Positions 1 through 7,911 are shown, numbered from the stretch's first letter. The stretch: 64,000 bases of DNA from Cylindrospermum sp. FACHB-282 (GCF_014697195.1 NZ_JACJRJ010000038.1:1-64000), one strand, 5' to 3'. Numbers and translations are program-made. Notes: generated from the sequence alone by a model not told the origin.

Positions 1-70
1 AAAAACAGAGCGGCGGGGCATCCCGTTCTTAAAGCCAAGAGTCTCCTAAGCAATAGCCGGATTGTCTTGG

Positions 71-113
71 AAGCCTACACTGTACTCTTAGAGTCAGTGT
101 AGGAGTATGTCAC
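71..113 (-). repeat. Hairpin repeat, copy A (inverted relative to 1549-1590)
   Basis: Read on the minus strand this copy starts GTGACATACTCC and ends AGTGTAGGCTT, with a stem CCTACACTG/CAGTGTAGG. A second copy in the opposite orientation lies at 1549-1590. Weaker similarity continues outward (GATGCCCC and CCGC blocks near 10-30 here and 1651-1661 there). Hairpins of this form are common at ends of IS200/IS605 tnpB elements in cyanobacteria, so an element end is the likely origin, but no transposase gene is visible beside it in the window. Confidence 0.6.
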
Positions 114-118
114 CACTG

Positions 119-559
119 TTATTGTGAGTTACGGTAACCATAAAAATTAATAGTGTAGTCTGTAATCCGCACTCCTGTTTGTGCTTCAATTTCGCGGATA
201 ACTTCTTCTGGTAGTTTCACATGAACATCAAGAATTTGATTTGTATCTATACAGTTGATATGACTGTGAGAATCACTGATATTTCCATATAAACGCCCGT
301 CGCTACGCTCAATACACTCAATGATTCCCTGACTAGATAAGGCTTCTAAATTTTGATAGACAGATGTATGACCGATCTCTTTACCTTGTTGGTTCAAGCG
401 ATCGTAAATCTCTCTCGCTGAAAGATGCTCATTGGCTTGCCAAAGGAGTTCCAGAATAAAGTGGCGCTGGCGGCTGACACGCATACCCAGCAGTTGACAC
501 CGCTCCAGAGCATCTTCTAGAGAACGAATTGGTTTTGTAGAAATCGCTTGCTTTTGCAT
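119..559 (-). CDS. furC: Fur-family transcriptional regulator, FurC/PerR-like
   Basis: A 146-residue protein of normal Fur length. A winged-helix DNA-binding part covers about residues 20-85, with recognition-helix motif GHTSVYQNLEAL, followed by a dimerisation/metal part with the His-rich SHSHINC near residue 100. The CxxC zinc pairs of classical Fur/Zur are absent. Family knowledge: cyanobacteria carry three paralogues (FurA, FurB/Zur, FurC/PerR), and the overall sequence resembles the Anabaena FurC/PerR that represses peroxide-defence genes with a metal cofactor. The assignment to FurC rests on remembered similarity, so treat the paralogue label as likely rather than proven. It is divergent from the next gene. 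The ATG has no strong Shine-Dalgarno sequence. Confidence 0.85.
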   Translation of the reverse strand: MQKQAISTKPIRSLEDALERCQLLGMRVSRQRHFILELLWQANEHLSAREIYDRLNQQGKEIGHTSVYQNLEALSSQGIIECIERSDGRLYGNISDSHSHINCIDTNQILDVHVKLPEEVIREIEAQTGVRITDYTINFYGYRNSQ

Positions 560-956
560 ATTTCAGCTTTGTTAACTGTTGGAGTAATTTTCCCAGTTCA
601 ATGTTTATTGGTTATTTTTATATCCAAGGATATTACATACTTTCATTTCACCTGATACCTTTGTTGTTGCTGATGATTGCTGCGGAAATTAAAGGCTGGG
701 GCAATATTTTTTTTGCTTGTTGACAGTTGTGTTTTTACATCTTAATCTAAAACAAACTCATTACAACTTTAGCTTAGAATTGCTGCAAATGTCCACCTTA
801 GGGCAGGTGCTTAGTTTAGCAAAATAAGCGTCTGCGTATGGAAGTCCAGTTAATTGTTAGCAAAAAAGTATCCGTGCTAACATATCTGCTACCGTGGATT
901 TTAAATCCTACTGTTTAAGTAATAAGATAAGTAATAAAAAAGTAGCCGCCCAGTTA
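560..956. other. Intergenic region between divergent furC and CRR6-like gene
   Basis: About 400 bases, AT-rich, holding the promoter candidate at 720-748 and presumably the furC promoter on the other strand. I see no additional gene, tRNA or repeat here. Confidence 0.5.
720..748 (+). promoter_or_regulatory. Candidate sigma-70 promoter upstream of the CRR6-like gene
   Basis: TTGACA at 720-725 and TAATCT at 743-748 are separated by 17 bases. This is the best -35/-10 pair in the furC/CRR6 intergenic region and points toward the gene starting near 957. Transcription would start near 755. Prediction from spacing and consensus only. Confidence 0.4.
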
Positions 957-1445
957 ATGACAATGACGATCGCCCTCAATAATGACTCCATTAACAATCT
1001 GGATCTGTCGCCAGCTTCAACGGTGATTGAACCACTGCTGCAAGATGGAGCCATTGCATCCCATGAACAGCAACTGCGCTTTGAGGTCAATTACGAACTG
1101 GAACCAGGGGATCCACGGGAACTTTCAGAAATTCCAGAGGTGAGGCTGTGGTTTGTGCGTCTTGATGCCAAATACCCCTGGTTGCCATTTTTACTAGATT
1201 GGAAAGCTGGGGAATTTGCCCGTTACGCGGCTATGCTTGTACCGCATCAGTTCAGTTCCAAAGAAGGCATACAGTACAATCCTGAAGCCTTAGAAATTTT
1301 TTTGATGCACAAAATCTTTATTTTGAGTGCTTGGCTCAAACAACAAGATATCCCCAGTCAATCGCGGCTTAAATCCCTAGCGCAAATACTGGGTTATGAA
1401 TTAGATGATGCTTTTTTTGAAATGATTGAAACAGCGAACGGGTAA
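957..1445 (+). CDS. CRR6-like (DUF1817) protein, probable NDH-1 (NdhI) maturation factor
   Basis: The protein is about 162 residues from the ATG at 957; ATG 963 is also possible, and the frame stays open upstream to a GTG at 894. The core with RLWFVRLDAKYPWLPFLLDW, then FARYAAMLVPHQFS and EALEIFLMHKIF, resembles the plant CHLORORESPIRATORY REDUCTION 6 / cyanobacterial DUF1817 family. In plants CRR6 is needed to assemble the NdhI-containing arm of NDH-1. The 957 start is preferred because residues from MTMTIALNN onward look family-like while the upstream Lys/Ser/Asn-rich stretch does not. The ndhCKJ operon is also in this window but 33 kb away. Family call is from pattern memory; the role is by analogy. 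Confidence 0.7.
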   Translation: MTMTIALNNDSINNLDLSPASTVIEPLLQDGAIASHEQQLRFEVNYELEPGDPRELSEIPEVRLWFVRLDAKYPWLPFLLDWKAGEFARYAAMLVPHQFSSKEGIQYNPEALEIFLMHKIFILSAWLKQQDIPSQSRLKSLAQILGYELDDAFFEMIETANG

Positions 1446-1864
1446 CCCTCACCAAAAAGTTCTGAGTAGAAAGTGCTGTAGTGAGTGCGGGGCCTAGCAG
1501 TCAGCAGTACTGAATGCACTCCAGCCCCCGAATGCTATTCGGGGGTCAGTGACATACTCCTATACTGATGCAAGCATACAGTGTAGGCTTCTCAGAGACT
1601 CCCGGTATCCCGTCGGACATTAACTGAGCTTTATTTTAATTCCACGAGATGCCCCTCCGCAGAATTGAACAAGTACAAAATATGTTCAATCTATGTACTG
1701 TCAGAGTTTTACCTACCCACAGAAAGCAAACATAAGTATCTGTTACTGGGTAGAACCCCATACTCTGAGTTTTCAAGGTACAGAGTGCAGGAAGCCGTTA
1801 GCTATTAATTTGATTAAACCTGCACTACTTAAGCATATCATGGTTACGGTGAATCGTCGTAACT
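1446..1864. other. Intergenic region with palindromes and element-end repeat
   Basis: No open frame of note. It holds a perfect 9-bp stem (CCCCCGAAT/ATTCGGGGG, 1525-1545) directly followed by the hairpin repeat at 1549-1590, then about 270 bases in which I recognise nothing. Confidence 0.4.
1549..1590 (+). repeat. Hairpin repeat, copy B (inverted relative to 71-113)
   Basis: It begins GTGACATACTCC and ends CAGTGTAGGCTT, matching copy A on the other strand with differences only around the loop. It is immediately preceded by the 9-bp GC-rich hairpin 1525-1545, an arrangement like the structured right ends of tnpB elements. furC and the CRR6-like gene lie between the two inverted copies. Confidence 0.6.
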
Positions 1865-2023
1865 ATGTCTAGAATAAACAGAGTTGAAACAAGGCTTAAT
1901 GATAGAGAGTTGGCACTTTTGAAGGAGTTTGCACAAAGCTTGGATATACCGATGTCTGAAGCGCTAAGAACCCTAGTTCAAAGCTTGGCGATTCGTCGCC
2001 CACCCCACTCACTCAGCGAGTGA
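1865..2023 (+). CDS. Small CopG/RHH-like protein (52 aa)
   Basis: A short frame from ATG 1865 to TGA 2021-2023. The product starts MSRINRVETRLNDRELALLK and continues with a helix-turn-helix-like stretch ending in SEALRTLVQSLA. The alternating basic strand followed by two amphipathic helices fits a ribbon-helix-helix (CopG/Arc) DNA-binding fold. Small RHH genes often accompany tnpB-type elements or act as antitoxins; no toxin partner is adjacent. The C-terminal tail IRRPPHSLSE reads into a palindromic region and may not be original. There is no clear Shine-Dalgarno sequence. Confidence 0.5.
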   Translation: MSRINRVETRLNDRELALLKEFAQSLDIPMSEALRTLVQSLAIRRPPHSLSE

Positions 2024-2183
2024 CCGTCGCTATTGATCGGGGGTGGGACTTCTTACCGCCCAAAAATTCATCTCATCACTCCCCTATGGGGGTGAGTGAG
2101 AGGCTTCTTTTTGTTTTAGCTAAAAGATTGGAATTTCTAAGATATTAGAAGCTCCAACCGTAAGCGTTGCAGGTTGGAGTACT

Positions 2184-3173
2184 TCACCCACTCCAGATTT
2201 TCTCCAAAACAGTTTGGGGTGAAATATCCGCCATTTTGCCCGTAGGGGATTTAATGGCCAGGAATTTATCACTTTTTGGTAACAATTTTGCTGGATCTGT
2301 GGAACCAAATAGGGCAATGGTGTAGGTTTGCACTGCCACACTCAATTGTAGTGGCATACTGTCGGTAGATAACATCAAACTCGCCCCGCCAATGATGGCA
2401 GCTAACTTGCCGATATCATCTGGCTTCGTCACCTTGATATCTGGAGAAGACTCCAGAAGCGACGGCCATGGGCTACGCCCCCCCGTAGGTAAGCCTACAA
2501 ACTGCTCATCGTCACACCCTTGAATCACCATCACAGGCATATCTGGCTGCTTATGTTGGCATTCTTGAATAATTTGCTGCCAATTCTCCATTGGGTAGGC
2601 TGTATCCAGACCATCAGCTAGGGCTAAATGGCTAGAAGCACCGTTAATCAAGATATAGCCTGTTTCATGCACCCCTAAGCGTTTTTGTTCCCTTTGTGCC
2701 CACTCAATATCTGGTTTTGGCACATTTACGGCTAACTCTGGACAAGGAGAATTAATACCGAATGGTTGTAGCAGATCATGGTAGATCGCCGCTGCATACT
2801 GGGATGATTTGAGCGGTATAGCATTAGTGAGAAAAACCGAACCTTTGCCTTTGTAGCCAATGCGTACGGGAATTCCCGTCAACCAGAGGAAAAGACCCAC
2901 TAACCAACTTTGTCCAACAGCAATGGCGGCATCATACTCGCGATCGCGAATTGTGCCCACCAAGTTACCCCAATCTGCCAGACTGTTACGATCTTTGTAA
3001 TCAAAGGTTAAAACCTCGTGAACTGACTTGCTCACTCGGTAGGCAGCCTTTGACCTCGGTTCTACCACGACATCTATCTGAGCGTTGGGGTAATAACGCT
3101 TCAGGTCATCTAGAGTCGCAAAGAAAAGAATTTGGTCGCCAATTGAGCCAGGTACAAGGGCTACTACTCGCAT
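2184..3173 (-). CDS. Glycosyltransferase family 9 (heptosyltransferase-like)
   Basis: A 329-residue protein with the GT9 layout. The N-terminal Rossmann half starts MRVVALVPGSIGDQILF (the GxxGD loop of ADP-heptose:LPS heptosyltransferases). The C-terminal half holds GKLAAIIGGASLMLSTDS and FGSTDPAK, where these enzymes bind the nucleotide-sugar donor. GT9 enzymes transfer sugars to lipopolysaccharide core or similar acceptors at the cytoplasmic face of the membrane; the donor and acceptor here are unknown. Around residues 225-241 a Gly/Pro/Ser-rich stretch (GLPTGGRSPWPSLLE) is encoded by a palindromic repeat sequence (2465-2505) that looks inserted in frame. The gene stands alone, convergent with the upstream element remnant. 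Confidence 0.8.
   Translation of the reverse strand: MRVVALVPGSIGDQILFFATLDDLKRYYPNAQIDVVVEPRSKAAYRVSKSVHEVLTFDYKDRNSLADWGNLVGTIRDREYDAAIAVGQSWLVGLFLWLTGIPVRIGYKGKGSVFLTNAIPLKSSQYAAAIYHDLLQPFGINSPCPELAVNVPKPDIEWAQREQKRLGVHETGYILINGASSHLALADGLDTAYPMENWQQIIQECQHKQPDMPVMVIQGCDDEQFVGLPTGGRSPWPSLLESSPDIKVTKPDDIGKLAAIIGGASLMLSTDSMPLQLSVAVQTYTIALFGSTDPAKLLPKSDKFLAIKSPTGKMADISPQTVLEKIWSG
2465..2505 (-). repeat. Palindromic repeat inserted in frame in the GT9 gene
   Basis: The DNA contains GGGCTACGCC and GTAGG/CCTAC palindromes typical of short dispersed repeats of Nostoc genomes, inside a coding region and preserving the frame. It encodes about 14 residues that do not look like the GT9 family. Confidence 0.45.
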
Positions 3174-3226
3174 AATATTTATTGACGCTTACTCGCTCCC
3201 TATTTTAGGGGAATATAGGTATCGGG

Positions 3227-3265
3227 GATTGGGTATTGGTGATTGGGTATTGGGGATTGGGTATA
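3227..3265 (+). repeat. 14-bp tandem repeat (GATTGGGTATTGGK, 2.8 copies)
   Basis: Units start at 3227, 3241 and 3255, the last incomplete. The array lies in the short gap between the divergent GT9 gene and ispD, overlapping the likely ispD promoter region. Confidence 0.7.
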
Positions 3266-3330
3266 AAAATTAATTCTTCTCCCCCTTGCCCCTTGTAAAA
3301 GTGCCCCTAATTTTAAAATGGAGGAATTTT

Positions 3331-4023
3331 GTGTATTTACTAATTCCAGCTGCGGGTATAGGAACAAGAATGGGCAGTGACCGCAATAAACTCCTGCTGA
3401 AAGTGCGATCGCAACCGATAATAGCTTGGACTTTGTTAGCCGCCCAAGCTGCGAGTTCCATCAATTGGATCGGGATTATTTCCCAACCCCATGATTGGCC
3501 TGACCTGAAAGCAATTATCGCTGACCTGAAGTTGACCAAATCAGTAGAATTTATTCCCGGCGGTTCCACTCGCCAAGAGTCAGTTTACAACGGTTTGCAA
3601 GCACTACCAGCCGCCGCCGAACAAGTTTTGATTCACGATGGCGCCAGGTGCCTAGCCACACCAGATTTACTCAATTCTTGTGCTGCTGCTATCCGCCACT
3701 GTCCCGGTTTAATTGCTGCTGTAGCCGTCAAAGACACAATCAAAGTCGTTGATCAAAATGGCATAATTCAAAGTACACCAGACAGACGGCAACTGTGGGC
3801 AGCCCAAACGCCCCAAGGCTTTAATGTCAAATTGTTGAAACAGTGCCATGCTGAGGGTGTGCGTCAGAGTTGGGAAGTAACTGACGATGCCGCTTTGTTA
3901 GAAAAGTGCGGTATTGAAGTCCGTATCGTCGAAGGAGAGGAAACAAATTTAAAAGTGACCACTCCCCAAGATTTAGCGATCGCCGAATTTATCCTCAGCA
4001 ACAGAATCTCAAGAGATTTTTGA
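3331..4023 (+). CDS. ispD: 2-C-methyl-D-erythritol 4-phosphate cytidylyltransferase
   Basis: A 230-residue IspD, third step of the MEP isoprenoid pathway: MEP + CTP gives CDP-ME + diphosphate. The N-terminal nucleotide-binding signature IPAAGIGTRMG is followed by the NKLLL lysine. The middle holds VLIHDGARC, and later come AVKDTIK and TDDAALLEKCG, all family hallmarks. The start is the GTG at 3331, because GGAGG sits six bases upstream and the product then begins YLLIPAAG as in homologues; the frame is open to a TTG at 3286 but that adds unfamiliar residues. ispG, another MEP-pathway gene, lies 8 kb downstream on the same strand. Confidence 0.95.
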   Translation: MYLLIPAAGIGTRMGSDRNKLLLKVRSQPIIAWTLLAAQAASSINWIGIISQPHDWPDLKAIIADLKLTKSVEFIPGGSTRQESVYNGLQALPAAAEQVLIHDGARCLATPDLLNSCAAAIRHCPGLIAAVAVKDTIKVVDQNGIIQSTPDRRQLWAAQTPQGFNVKLLKQCHAEGVRQSWEVTDDAALLEKCGIEVRIVEGEETNLKVTTPQDLAIAEFILSNRISRDF

Positions 4024-4160
4024 GTAACTCTGATATATCCCCTTTGTGTGAATTCAAAATTCTCTCATTCAAAATTCAAAATGAATACAGTGTCAGATTT
4101 TCACAGATTTGCAATGGGTGGTTTATTTCCGCCGACCTGTACTAGTCACTTGTTCTTTGT

Positions 4161-4223
4161 CAATGACCAATGACCAATGACCAATGACCAATGACCAATG
4201 ACCAATGACCAATGACCAATGAC
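4161..4223 (+). repeat. STRR heptamer array, nine CAATGAC units, containing the scpB start codon
   Basis: Nine exact tandem copies of CAATGAC; the ATG of the ninth (4219-4221) is the scpB start. Every unit carries an ATG. Each ATG opens a five-codon frame (MTNDQ) whose TGA overlaps the ATG two units downstream as ATGA. The mini-frame starting at 4205 terminates on the scpB start codon itself. No Shine-Dalgarno sequence precedes scpB. Confidence 0.95.
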
Positions 4224-4755
4224 CAAAGCTACAGCGACGAAGATAGAAGCCATTCTCTATTTAAAGGGTAAGCCCTTATCCCTCGGCGAAATTGCCGAGT
4301 ATGCCGCCTGCGATCGCGCCACAGTGCAAGAAGGCATAATTGAACTAATTGATAATTATGCCCGCCGAGATAGCGCCCTAGAAGTGGTAGAAACGCCAGA
4401 TGGTTACAGTTTGCAACTGCGGTCTGACTTTTATGACTTAGTACAAACGCTGATACCTGTGGAACTGGGTGTTGGTGCCTTGCGAACTTTAGCAGCGATC
4501 GCCCTCAATAGTCCCATACTCCAAACCGACTTGATTAACCTGCGTGGTTCTGGAGTCTATCAACACGTTCCCGAACTAGTGGAACTGGGTTTTGTTCGCA
4601 AACGCCGCGACAATGAATCTCGCTCCTTCTCCCTACAAATCACCCCAAAGTTTCATCAATACTTCCAAATCGAGCAACTCCCCCAAATCTTCCCCACAGA
4701 TCAAAAGGAACAACAACTAGAATTAGAGCTAGAACTAACCACAGAACCAACTTAA
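4219..4755 (+). CDS. scpB: Segregation and condensation protein B
   Basis: 178 residues, normal for cyanobacterial ScpB. Two winged-helix domains: residues ~8-80 (KIEAILYLKGKPLSLGEIAE) and ~90-150 (VELGVGALRTLAAIALNSPI, RGSGVYQHVPELVELGFV). The tail is Gln/Glu-rich. ScpB binds the ScpA kleisin in the SMC complex and helps chromosome condensation and segregation. The start codon sits inside a heptamer tandem array with no ribosome-binding site, so translation may begin by re-initiation from the repeated ATGs or from the A/C-rich unstructured leader. scpA is not in the window. Confidence 0.92.
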   Translation: MTKATATKIEAILYLKGKPLSLGEIAEYAACDRATVQEGIIELIDNYARRDSALEVVETPDGYSLQLRSDFYDLVQTLIPVELGVGALRTLAAIALNSPILQTDLINLRGSGVYQHVPELVELGFVRKRRDNESRSFSLQITPKFHQYFQIEQLPQIFPTDQKEQQLELELELTTEPT

Positions 4756-4759
4756 ACAA

Positions 4760-4787
4760 TTAAAAATTAAAAATTAAAAATTAAAAA
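4760..4787 (+). repeat. Heptamer array, four TTAAAAA units
   Basis: Four exact tandem copies just after the scpB stop codon. Same 7-bp periodicity as the other arrays in the window. Confidence 0.85.
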
Positions 4788-4928
4788 CCTCGACATAGCT
4801 TTTCCCTGTCGTAAAAGGTTCTGAGGATAGAACCAAGGGTCAATCAACGGCTAATACCTGTGGAGAATGCACTAGCCTTGTACTATGGTTTAAAGTAGAA
4901 TTAGCAACTAAGCTAAAAACAACTGCCA

Positions 4929-5273
4929 ATGGTATTTGATCCTAACTTTCTGAATGACAACTCTGACGAACACCCTAATCAGCTTCTAAGCGACCACTCT
5001 GGTGAGTACCCCAATCAGTTACTCAAATATCTACAGCACCAGTCTCCTGAAGTTTTAGCCCGTGTCGCCCAGTCTGTCAGCCCCGAAATTAAGCAAATCA
5101 TTTCCCAAAACGTCCAAGGACTAGTAGGAATGCTCCCCGCAGAAAATTTCAACGTGCAAATTACAACTGATCGGGACAACCTAGCGGGACTATTAGCATC
5201 GGCAATGATGACGGGGTACTTTCTGCGCCAAATGGAACAAAGGATGCAGTTAGAGAATTTGTCTAGTCAATAA
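4929..5273 (+). CDS. DUF760 family protein
   Basis: A 114-residue soluble protein. Residues ~30-105 match the DUF760 pattern of cyanobacteria and plastids (LLKYLQHQSPEVLARVAQSV, then LLASAMMTGYFLRQMEQRM). The N-terminus contains a small internal duplication (EHPNQLL / EYPNQLL). In plants DUF760 proteins are chloroplast proteins of poorly defined function; I assign no activity. It is convergent with htrA across a perfect palindrome that probably ends both transcripts. Confidence 0.8.
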   Translation: MVFDPNFLNDNSDEHPNQLLSDHSGEYPNQLLKYLQHQSPEVLARVAQSVSPEIKQIISQNVQGLVGMLPAENFNVQITTDRDNLAGLLASAMMTGYFLRQMEQRMQLENLSSQ

Positions 5274-5276
5274 TTC

Positions 5277-5298
5277 AAGACGCGATTAATCGCGTCTT
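5277..5298. terminator. Perfect 22-bp palindrome between convergent genes
   Basis: AAGACGCGAT and ATCGCGTCTT form a 10-bp stem with a TA loop, four bases after the DUF760 stop codon and before the htrA stop on the other strand. The T-run is weak on either side, so a bidirectional terminator is likely but not certain. Confidence 0.55.
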
Positions 5299-5335
5299 GC
5301 CAATATTCTCTAGCCAGAAATTTTGGCCCTATTGA

Positions 5336-6544
5336 CTACTTCTTCTGGGGATAAGCCCCTGACTGCACTTTGAGGATTTGAGTTTTACCGTTGCGGTTGA
5401 CTTCGATTGCCAGAATGTCTCCAACAGTGCTGGACTCTACCAGCTTCTGGACTTGGGCAGCGGTTTTAACTGGTTTGCCGTTAAGTTTTTGAATCATGTC
5501 TCCCGGAAGCAGCCCTCCCTGCTTTGCTGGTGAATTATCTAGGACGCTCTTAATCACAATGCCAACATCGTGCTGAATGTTGAGCTTATTTTCTTGATTA
5601 ATCTGCTGTTTTTTGGTAGGAGAAAGGTCTGCCATTTCAATCCCCAAAAAAGGATGCTCCACCCGCCCTTTAGTAAAGAGTTCATTAGCTACACGGGCGG
5701 CGGTTTCAATTGGGATGGCAAAACCCAAACCTTGAGCATCGGCGCGGATAGCAGTATTAACGCCGATCACTTCACCTTGAGCGTTTAATAAGGGGCCACC
5801 AGAGTTACCAGGGTTAATTGCGGCATCGGTTTGGATAAAGCTGACTCGCTTATCTGGAACCCCAACTTGAGCGCTAGTCCGGTCTGTAGCGCTGATAATG
5901 CCAATAGTGACAGTATTATCTAAACCCAAGGGATTGCCAATGGCGATCGCCCACTGTCCTGGAATCAAGTTTTGCGAATTGCCTAACCGTACTGTAGGCA
6001 AATTATCTGCGGTAATTTTCACTACTGCCACATCTGTCACAGTATCAATTCCCACCACCTTGCCCTCAAAAGTCCGACCATCTTTGAGGGTGACTTGCAC
6101 TGTATCGGTATTTGCTACTACATGAGCATTGGTCAATAATTCGCCACTTTGACTCAAAATAAATCCAGAACCTGTCCCACGTTCAATCCGTTCTTGGGGG
6201 ATTGGTTCCTCATCCTCCCCAAAAAATCGGCGCAACAGGGGATTTTTCAAAGCGTCAGAGATGGGATTTGCCACTTTGCGAGTAGCATTAATTCGCACTA
6301 CCGCCGGGCCGACCTTTTGCACAGCCGTAGCAATAAAATTGAGATTATCGCCCCCAGTAGCCCCAATCGGCCCATTAACAGAATTAGGCGATACTGATTC
6401 TGGAGGCAAAGCCACTGTGACATTTTTTAGCTCTTGAAACGAGCGATTTTGTGGGGTGAGATAACGACTGCCTAATAAACCTGCAACGCCACCAAAGGTA
6501 ACTAGAAACAGATAAACAGCCAGTTGCTTCAAGGATAACTTCAT
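5336..6544 (-). CDS. HtrA/Deg-family serine protease (HhoA/HhoB/HtrA type)
   Basis: 402 residues. One N-terminal hydrophobic segment (~8-28) acts as signal or anchor. A trypsin-like domain (~70-290) has a complete triad: His141 in NAHVV, Asp171 in TDVAVV, Ser248 in NPGNSGGP. One PDZ domain follows (~300-395, GIVIKSVLDNSPAKQGG). Deg proteases degrade or refold damaged proteins in the periplasm or thylakoid lumen; cyanobacteria have three paralogues and I cannot say which this is. It has its own transcription unit. The ATG start gives a canonical signal sequence. Confidence 0.93.
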   Translation of the reverse strand: MKLSLKQLAVYLFLVTFGGVAGLLGSRYLTPQNRSFQELKNVTVALPPESVSPNSVNGPIGATGGDNLNFIATAVQKVGPAVVRINATRKVANPISDALKNPLLRRFFGEDEEPIPQERIERGTGSGFILSQSGELLTNAHVVANTDTVQVTLKDGRTFEGKVVGIDTVTDVAVVKITADNLPTVRLGNSQNLIPGQWAIAIGNPLGLDNTVTIGIISATDRTSAQVGVPDKRVSFIQTDAAINPGNSGGPLLNAQGEVIGVNTAIRADAQGLGFAIPIETAARVANELFTKGRVEHPFLGIEMADLSPTKKQQINQENKLNIQHDVGIVIKSVLDNSPAKQGGLLPGDMIQKLNGKPVKTAAQVQKLVESSTVGDILAIEVNRNGKTQILKVQSGAYPQKK

Positions 6545-6804
6545 ATTAATTAAGATAATTAAGAATAATTACGCTCAAGGATAGCAATGCAGTTGCTAAT
6601 TTCTAAGTGTAGTCAAGCAAACGGCAAGTGAACAGATTTATTTTTCTAAAAACAGCAGGATTTGGGATGAAGTATTAAGGATCACGTAAAGGGAAGGGGA
6701 GAGAGGAGGAATCAGTAATTTTTCGTTCCTTGATTATCCTAGTTCCACACATCTAGTGTCTCCCCAACTAAAATCTAAAGTTAGCGATCGCTTAAAGTTT
6801 ATTC

Positions 6805-7683
6805 ATGACTCGTTCCTATCGTCTACTGTTTCTCTTGAGCCTAGTTAGCGTTTTGGGGCTAATATCCACACTGCCAAAACCGAAAAGCGCCAATGCTGCT
6901 ACAGCAGGTTGTCCAATTCCCGCCCTCTCTCGCTTTCAACGCCATAAAGTTGCCCGTGGCGAAACTTTGGAGAGTATAGCACAACGCTATAATCTCATTC
7001 CCGCGACAATTATTGTGATGAATCCCGCTGTAAGCAACGGCAAGGTATCCGTTGGTAGCGAGCTGCAAATTCCTCCCTACAATGGGATTGTGGTAGAAGT
7101 GCCTCGTGGTCAGACTTGGCGACAAGTAGCGGTAAAGTATAAAGTCCGCGCCGATACCTTGTTTGAGGTAAATGGTTGCCAAAAAGATCCCAGAATTGTG
7201 TTTGTTCCGGGGGTAAATGGCTCACCGAATCGTGCTGTGATTGAGTCCCCCACACCTACGACTCCTGGGATTAAAATAACTGGGTATCCATTACCAGAAA
7301 CGGCAACTGTAGCTTTAGCTTATGGCTGGCAAATTAACCCAGCTACAGGTGAAGTTTTTTTTCATAGTGGTGTAGATTTGTTAGCAGCAGTGGGTACTCC
7401 TGTAGATGCGATCGCACCAGGAACTGTAGTTTTTGCCAATAACCAAAACACTTATGGCAATTTAGTCATCATTAACCACAGTGGCGGACTCCAAAGCCGC
7501 TACGCCCAACTTGACAGTATCAAAGTTGCAGTTGGTCAGCAAGTACAAAAAGGAGACTTAGTAGGTACTGTCGGCACCAGCGGACAGCCTACAGCCACTC
7601 AACCCCATCTGCATTTTGAAATGCGTTCTAGTTCTTCTCTTGGTTGGGTAGCAGAAGATCCCAAGGGTTATTTAAAGAAATGA
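6805..7683 (+). CDS. LysM domain / M23 peptidase (LytM-type) exported protein
   Basis: 292 residues. Signal peptide ~1-31 ending ANA-AT. One clear LysM (~45-90, VARGETLESIAQRYNL) and a second LysM-like repeat (~98-125, RGQTWRQVAVKY). A Pro/Thr linker precedes a C-terminal M23 zinc metallopeptidase domain (~180-285) with the metal ligands in HSGVD and HLHFE. Such proteins bind peptidoglycan and either cleave cross-links or activate amidases. Both motifs are intact, so an active endopeptidase is likely. A GCGATCGC-bearing region precedes the start. Confidence 0.9.
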   Translation: MTRSYRLLFLLSLVSVLGLISTLPKPKSANAATAGCPIPALSRFQRHKVARGETLESIAQRYNLIPATIIVMNPAVSNGKVSVGSELQIPPYNGIVVEVPRGQTWRQVAVKYKVRADTLFEVNGCQKDPRIVFVPGVNGSPNRAVIESPTPTTPGIKITGYPLPETATVALAYGWQINPATGEVFFHSGVDLLAAVGTPVDAIAPGTVVFANNQNTYGNLVIINHSGGLQSRYAQLDSIKVAVGQQVQKGDLVGTVGTSGQPTATQPHLHFEMRSSSSLGWVAEDPKGYLKK

Positions 7684-7746
7684 GGTAATGGGTAATGGGT
7701 AATGGGTAATGGGTAATGGGTAATGGGTGATGGGTGATGGGTGATG
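7684..7746 (+). repeat. STRR heptamer array, six GGTAATG plus three GGTGATG units
   Basis: Nine tandem 7-mers begin directly after the M23 gene's stop codon (TGA 7681-7683). The first six units are GGTAATG and the next three share one A-to-G change, so the variant unit itself was amplified. Confidence 0.95.
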
Positions 7747-7911
7747 GGTAATCGTTTTTCCAACTACCTCTTACCTGTTTATCAATTACCAAATTTCATC
7801 AGTAGATTTGATCAGGTGAATTCTCCCTTTAGCAAATCTTGCAAATCTACCATTAGCTTATTCCGTACTCGCTGTTGGAATAATTTAATTATTTTATAAA
7901 CAAAGGACTTT

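Larger units (their letters stand above)
1465..2110 (+). mobile_element. Probable remnant of a tnpB-type insertion element
   Basis: Three palindromes (1525-1545, 1549-1590, and TCACTCCCC/GGGGGTGA near 2074-2093), a small ribbon-helix-helix-like gene (1865-2023) and no other coding potential suggest a decayed or non-autonomous element. No TnpA or TnpB sequence remains inside. The boundaries are guesses. Confidence 0.3.

Noticed and set aside
4161-4223. Possible CRISPR-like array
   Set aside because: Units are 7 bp with no spacers; it is a simple tandem array.
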